A stretch of 34,876 nucleotides of DNA from an uncultured Pelagibacteraceae bacterium (GTDB taxonomy: Bacteria > Pseudomonadota > Alphaproteobacteria > Pelagibacterales > Pelagibacteraceae). The stretch spans positions 1-34,876 of the forward strand of contig CACHRU010000008.1 in the NCBI GenBank assembly GCA_902582345.1. Reading direction: 5' to 3'. Below are positions 32,010 through 34,876 of this stretch, in pieces. Each line of letters begins with the position of its first letter. Position 1 is the stretch's first letter. The position numbers and the translations under genes are program-made. The notes below the pieces were generated by a model. The model was not told the origin of the DNA, did not search any database, and saw only the letters and a program-made list of their open reading frames with translations.

Positions 32010-33377
32010 TTAATTAAGATCCTTTATCCCTAGAGATTTAAGTTTTCTATGTAACGCTGATCTTTCCATCCCAATATGATCAGCGGTTTTAGAAATATTC
32101 CCATGATTTTTCTTTATCTGGTTTAAGAGGTATTTCTTTTCGAATTCTTCTCTTGCCTCTTTTAAAGGATATGACATAGCTTTTTTTATAATATCTTCTC
32201 TAACTTCATCTACATTATTTTCAGACAAAATATCATTAATAAGTTTATTGGTATCTATAGATTTTTCATTTACGGATAAAATTGAAATTCGCTCAATAAG
32301 ATTTCTCAGCTCTCTAACATTTCCAGGCCAATTATAAGTATATAAATTATCATTTGAAGTATCGATATTAATTTCTGATACACCGTTTATTTCTGCCAAT
32401 TTTTTTTTAAAGTAATTAATTAATAATGGGATATCTTCAGTTCGCGAACTTAATGATGGTATTTCAATAGGAACAACTTTTAATCTATGATAAAAATCTT
32501 CTCTGAACTTACCTTCTGAAACAAGTGTGCTTAAATTTTTTGAAGAAGATGAAATTATTCTTATGTTAACATTAATGTAAGACGAACCATTTACTCTTTT
32601 AAATTTTTGATCAATTAACACTCTTAATATATTAGCTTGAGTTTCTAAAGGAATTTCAGACACCTCGTCTAGTAGAAGTGTTCCCTTGTTAGCCATTTCT
32701 AAAAATCCATTTGATATTGTTCCATCATCAAATTCTTCCCCAAATAATTGTCTTTCATATTTTTTTTCATGTAACAACGATGAATTTAAAACTATAAAAG
32801 GAGCGTTTGATCTTGAAGAGTTTTTATGAATTTTTCTAGCTACAAGTTCTTTACCACTTCCAGTAGGCCCGGAAATAAGAACCCTGCTATCTGTTAATGC
32901 AAGCTTATTAATCAATTTTTTTATCTTTGAAATTTCTAAACTTTTTCCAATAAGCTCAAAAGAGTAAAAAAGTTTACTTTCAATTGTATCTTTTTCTTTT
33001 TTAAGTTTAGAGCTTTCTAAACCTCTCTTCACATAATTCACTATTTTTTCTGTAGAAAAGGGTTTTTCAATAAACTCGTATGCTCCCAATCTTATGGCTT
33101 CTACTGCTAATTTAACGTTAGCGTGCCCTGATATCATTATGATTGGAACTGACTTATCAATTTTTATAATTTTCTTTAATAAATCTATACCATCTTTATC
33201 TCCTTTATCTAATTTGATGTCTATAATCGCTAAATCTGGTAATTTTTTTTCTATCTCTAGCTGTGCTTGGTCGAAATTAGCAGCTGATCTTACTCTGTAT
33301 TCTTTTTCTTTTAAAATATTACAAATTAAGAATCTGATATCTGCGTTGTCATCTATTACTAAAATTTCGTTTTTCAT
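32010..33377 (-). CDS. ntrX: Response regulator NtrX
   Basis: Response regulator paired with NtrY, 455 residues. The receiver domain (1 to about 120) has Asp9/Asp10, phospho-acceptor Asp53 (IIDIKL) and Lys105. The AAA+ domain has Walker A GPTGSGKE (170-177), Walker B GTLLLDE, and an R-finger region. The sigma-54 contact loop GAFTGA is absent: LFGEEFDDGTISNGFLE runs straight through. A Fis-type helix-turn-helix ends the protein (GNISKTADHIGMERSALHRKLKSLGI). It probably acts as a sigma-70-linked regulator rather than a sigma-54 activator. It overlaps ntrY by 4 nt and leads into trkA. Confidence 0.94.
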   Translation of the reverse strand: MKNEILVIDDNADIRFLICNILKEKEYRVRSAANFDQAQLEIEKKLPDLAIIDIKLDKGDKDGIDLLKKIIKIDKSVPIIMISGHANVKLAVEAIRLGAYEFIEKPFSTEKIVNYVKRGLESSKLKKEKDTIESKLFYSFELIGKSLEISKIKKLINKLALTDSRVLISGPTGSGKELVARKIHKNSSRSNAPFIVLNSSLLHEKKYERQLFGEEFDDGTISNGFLEMANKGTLLLDEVSEIPLETQANILRVLIDQKFKRVNGSSYINVNIRIISSSSKNLSTLVSEGKFREDFYHRLKVVPIEIPSLSSRTEDIPLLINYFKKKLAEINGVSEINIDTSNDNLYTYNWPGNVRELRNLIERISILSVNEKSIDTNKLINDILSENNVDEVREDIIKKAMSYPLKEAREEFEKKYLLNQIKKNHGNISKTADHIGMERSALHRKLKSLGIKDLN

Positions 33378-34876
33378 TTTTTTACTGGAAGTGAAATAAT
33401 AATTTCTGCACCATCTTTTACATTATCTATAACAGAAAAATCGCCAGAATGTTCATTAATAATTTTACTTACAATCGGTAATCCGAGTCCTGTACCATCT
33501 TTTTTTGTAGTAAAGTATGGACTCATCGCTTTTTTATAATCTTTGATACCAACTCCATTATCCTTAAATTTAACTTCTATATAGTCATTATTATGGTTAA
33601 ATTCTATATCAATTTTTCCTTTAAAATCAGTGCCTTTTTTCTTTTTTTCTAGAATAGCCTCCTCTGAATTCTTTATTAAATTTATAAAAGCTCTGTATAA
33701 TTGCTCTTCATCACCTTCGATTATCATTTTATTCATCCTAGACTTGTTAAAAAGGTTAATTTCATTTTTGGAATTCATTTTAAGAAACTTTACCGCTCTT
33801 TCCAAAATTGAAATTAAATTTACTTTTTTAAAAACAGGTGATGGCATTCTTGCAAAATTAGAAAATTCATTTACTAATTTTTCTATATCTGCAATTTGTC
33901 TGTTTATGGTTTCTAAATAGTCATTAAACTCTTCATTCCCCTCTTTAATCAATTTTGAATATTTTTCCCTAAGTCTGTCAATTGAAAGTTGTATTGGCGT
34001 TAAAGGATTTTTGATTTCATGAGCTAACTTCCTAGCTACACTTTCCCAGGCAGAATATCTCTCAGCTGATAATAATTTTTCTTGCTGTCTTTTAAGTCTT
34101 TCAATCATATAATTAAAATTTTGATTTAGAATTTTAAATTCCTCGTCAGACTCTGAAACCGGAACCTTTACACTTAATTCACCTTTACTAATGCTATTAG
34201 ATGCACTAATTAAATTAACTATTGGTTTAGTAAGTCTCGTTGCAAAAGTTACTGCAAAAATAGTCGATAAGAACAATAATAAAGTAACAACAATTATGTA
34301 AATGATAGCAAAAGTTAATTTAATACCAGTCTGACTGTTTTCAACTGAGTAGTAAAAATCAACAGCCTTTTGAGTTTCATCCAAATAATCCAAAATTTTA
34401 GGTTCAATATCTCTTGAAATATAAAGAAACGTGTCAATTAAACTATTAAGTTTTATCATGACAGAAGTCTTTTCTGAAACATTATTTGAAATACTGACAG
34501 GAATTCCATCTAATGCAGATGTAAAATTTTCCTCTGAAGGTAAAATAAACGTATCTTCAGAATTTTTAGTATCCGAAAAAATTATATTACCAGAGCTATC
34601 TATTAAGTAGACGTCATCAACTCTTCTTAAAATTTTTTCTGACCTTACAATGTTTTTAAATCTATTTAAGTCTGAATAAAAAAGCATCGATGCACGATTT
34701 AAACCAACACTCATTAAAAAAACATCTGACTCTACTGTTTTTTTGCTTTCTTCAAGATAATTTTGAGCAACACTATAAGAATTATTTACAGCATTAGTAA
34801 TTTGTTTATTAAAGAAATTTTGAACTCCGAAATTAAAAATAAATAATGAAAAAATAGCAACTAATAATGACGGAAT
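33374..34876 (-). CDS. ntrY: Sensor histidine kinase NtrY (partial, N-terminus beyond right edge)
   Basis: Membrane sensor kinase of the NtrYX system. The frame is open to the right edge (500 visible codons, starting IPSLLVAIFSLFIFNFGVQN), so the true start lies outside. In the visible part: the end of a membrane helix, an extracytoplasmic sensor region, a second helix (about 185-211), HAMP (about 212-265), the phospho-acceptor His286 in ARKLAHEIKNPLTP, the N-box INLIKNSEEAI, and the G-boxes DNGVGIKD and GTGLGLPIVSKI. The PAS domain usually found between HAMP and the His domain is not seen; the coiled region leads directly into the H-box. Its stop overlaps the ntrX start (ATGA). Confidence 0.93.
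   Translation of the reverse strand: MPSLLVAIFSLFIFNFGVQNFFNKQITNAVNNSYSVAQNYLEESKKTVESDVFLMSVGLNRASMLFYSDLNRFKNIVRSEKILRRVDDVYLIDSSGNIIFSDTKNSEDTFILPSEENFTSALDGIPVSISNNVSEKTSVMIKLNSLIDTFLYISRDIEPKILDYLDETQKAVDFYYSVENSQTGIKLTFAIIYIIVVTLLLFLSTIFAVTFATRLTKPIVNLISASNSISKGELSVKVPVSESDEEFKILNQNFNYMIERLKRQQEKLLSAERYSAWESVARKLAHEIKNPLTPIQLSIDRLREKYSKLIKEGNEEFNDYLETINRQIADIEKLVNEFSNFARMPSPVFKKVNLISILERAVKFLKMNSKNEINLFNKSRMNKMIIEGDEEQLYRAFINLIKNSEEAILEKKKKGTDFKGKIDIEFNHNNDYIEVKFKDNGVGIKDYKKAMSPYFTTKKDGTGLGLPIVSKIINEHSGDFSVIDNVKDGAEIIISLPVKK

Overview
The window reads as a chromosomal piece of a streamlined, very AT-rich marine alphaproteobacterium, most likely in or near the SAR11/Pelagibacterales group. 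This is inferred from gene content and style: tiny intergenic gaps, 4-nt ATGA overlaps, Lys/Ile/Asn-rich proteins, many periplasmic binding-protein transporters, and an ntrY-ntrX-trkA-trkH block. No rRNA or other marker gene is present to confirm placement. No tRNA, rRNA, CRISPR array, insertion sequence or phage gene was seen, and no stretch over 300 bases lacks a gene.

Layout. 1-2176 (minus): iron(III) uptake, with futA, a small CxxC ORF and futB (cut by the left edge). Two near-ideal Fur boxes lie upstream of futA. 2279-5913 (plus): a small, extra AT-rich surface-glycan island with a short SDR, a GT2, a radical SAM/SPASM gene split by an apparent 1-nt frameshift, and a second GT2. 5927-8827 (minus): glycine betaine/proline-type uptake with proW and two tandem proX paralogues; no proV is visible. 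8887-11951: zinc regulon, with znuC-znuB-zur on minus and a histidine-rich znuA on plus, around two Zur-type palindromes. 11957-14231: a divergent pair, a circularly permuted ATP-grasp protein and an Anbu proteasome-like hydrolase. 14271-19403: a glycolytic block with yjbQ, 6-phosphofructokinase, pyruvate kinase, a 56-codon ORF, galE and gap. 19470-20660 (plus): a multi-membrane-span protein of unknown function. 20657-34876 (minus): a long same-strand run, ntrY-ntrX-trkA-trkH-gpsA-glpK then glpV-glpS-glpT-glpP-glpQ-glpU.

How it works together. The right half encodes a coherent glycerol pathway. A GlpVSTPQU-type ABC importer brings glycerol in, GlpK phosphorylates it, and a GpsA-type NAD(P)-linked dehydrogenase overlapping glpK by 4 nt could oxidise glycerol-3-phosphate to dihydroxyacetone phosphate. 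Gap, Pfk and Pyk elsewhere in the window connect this to central carbon flow. The left half is metal and osmolyte acquisition under Fur- and Zur-type control. The least understood items are the frameshifted radical SAM gene in the glycan island, the reduced Anbu cluster, the small CxxC ORF with possible alternative RNA pairing before futB, and several perfect palindromes in divergent promoter gaps.
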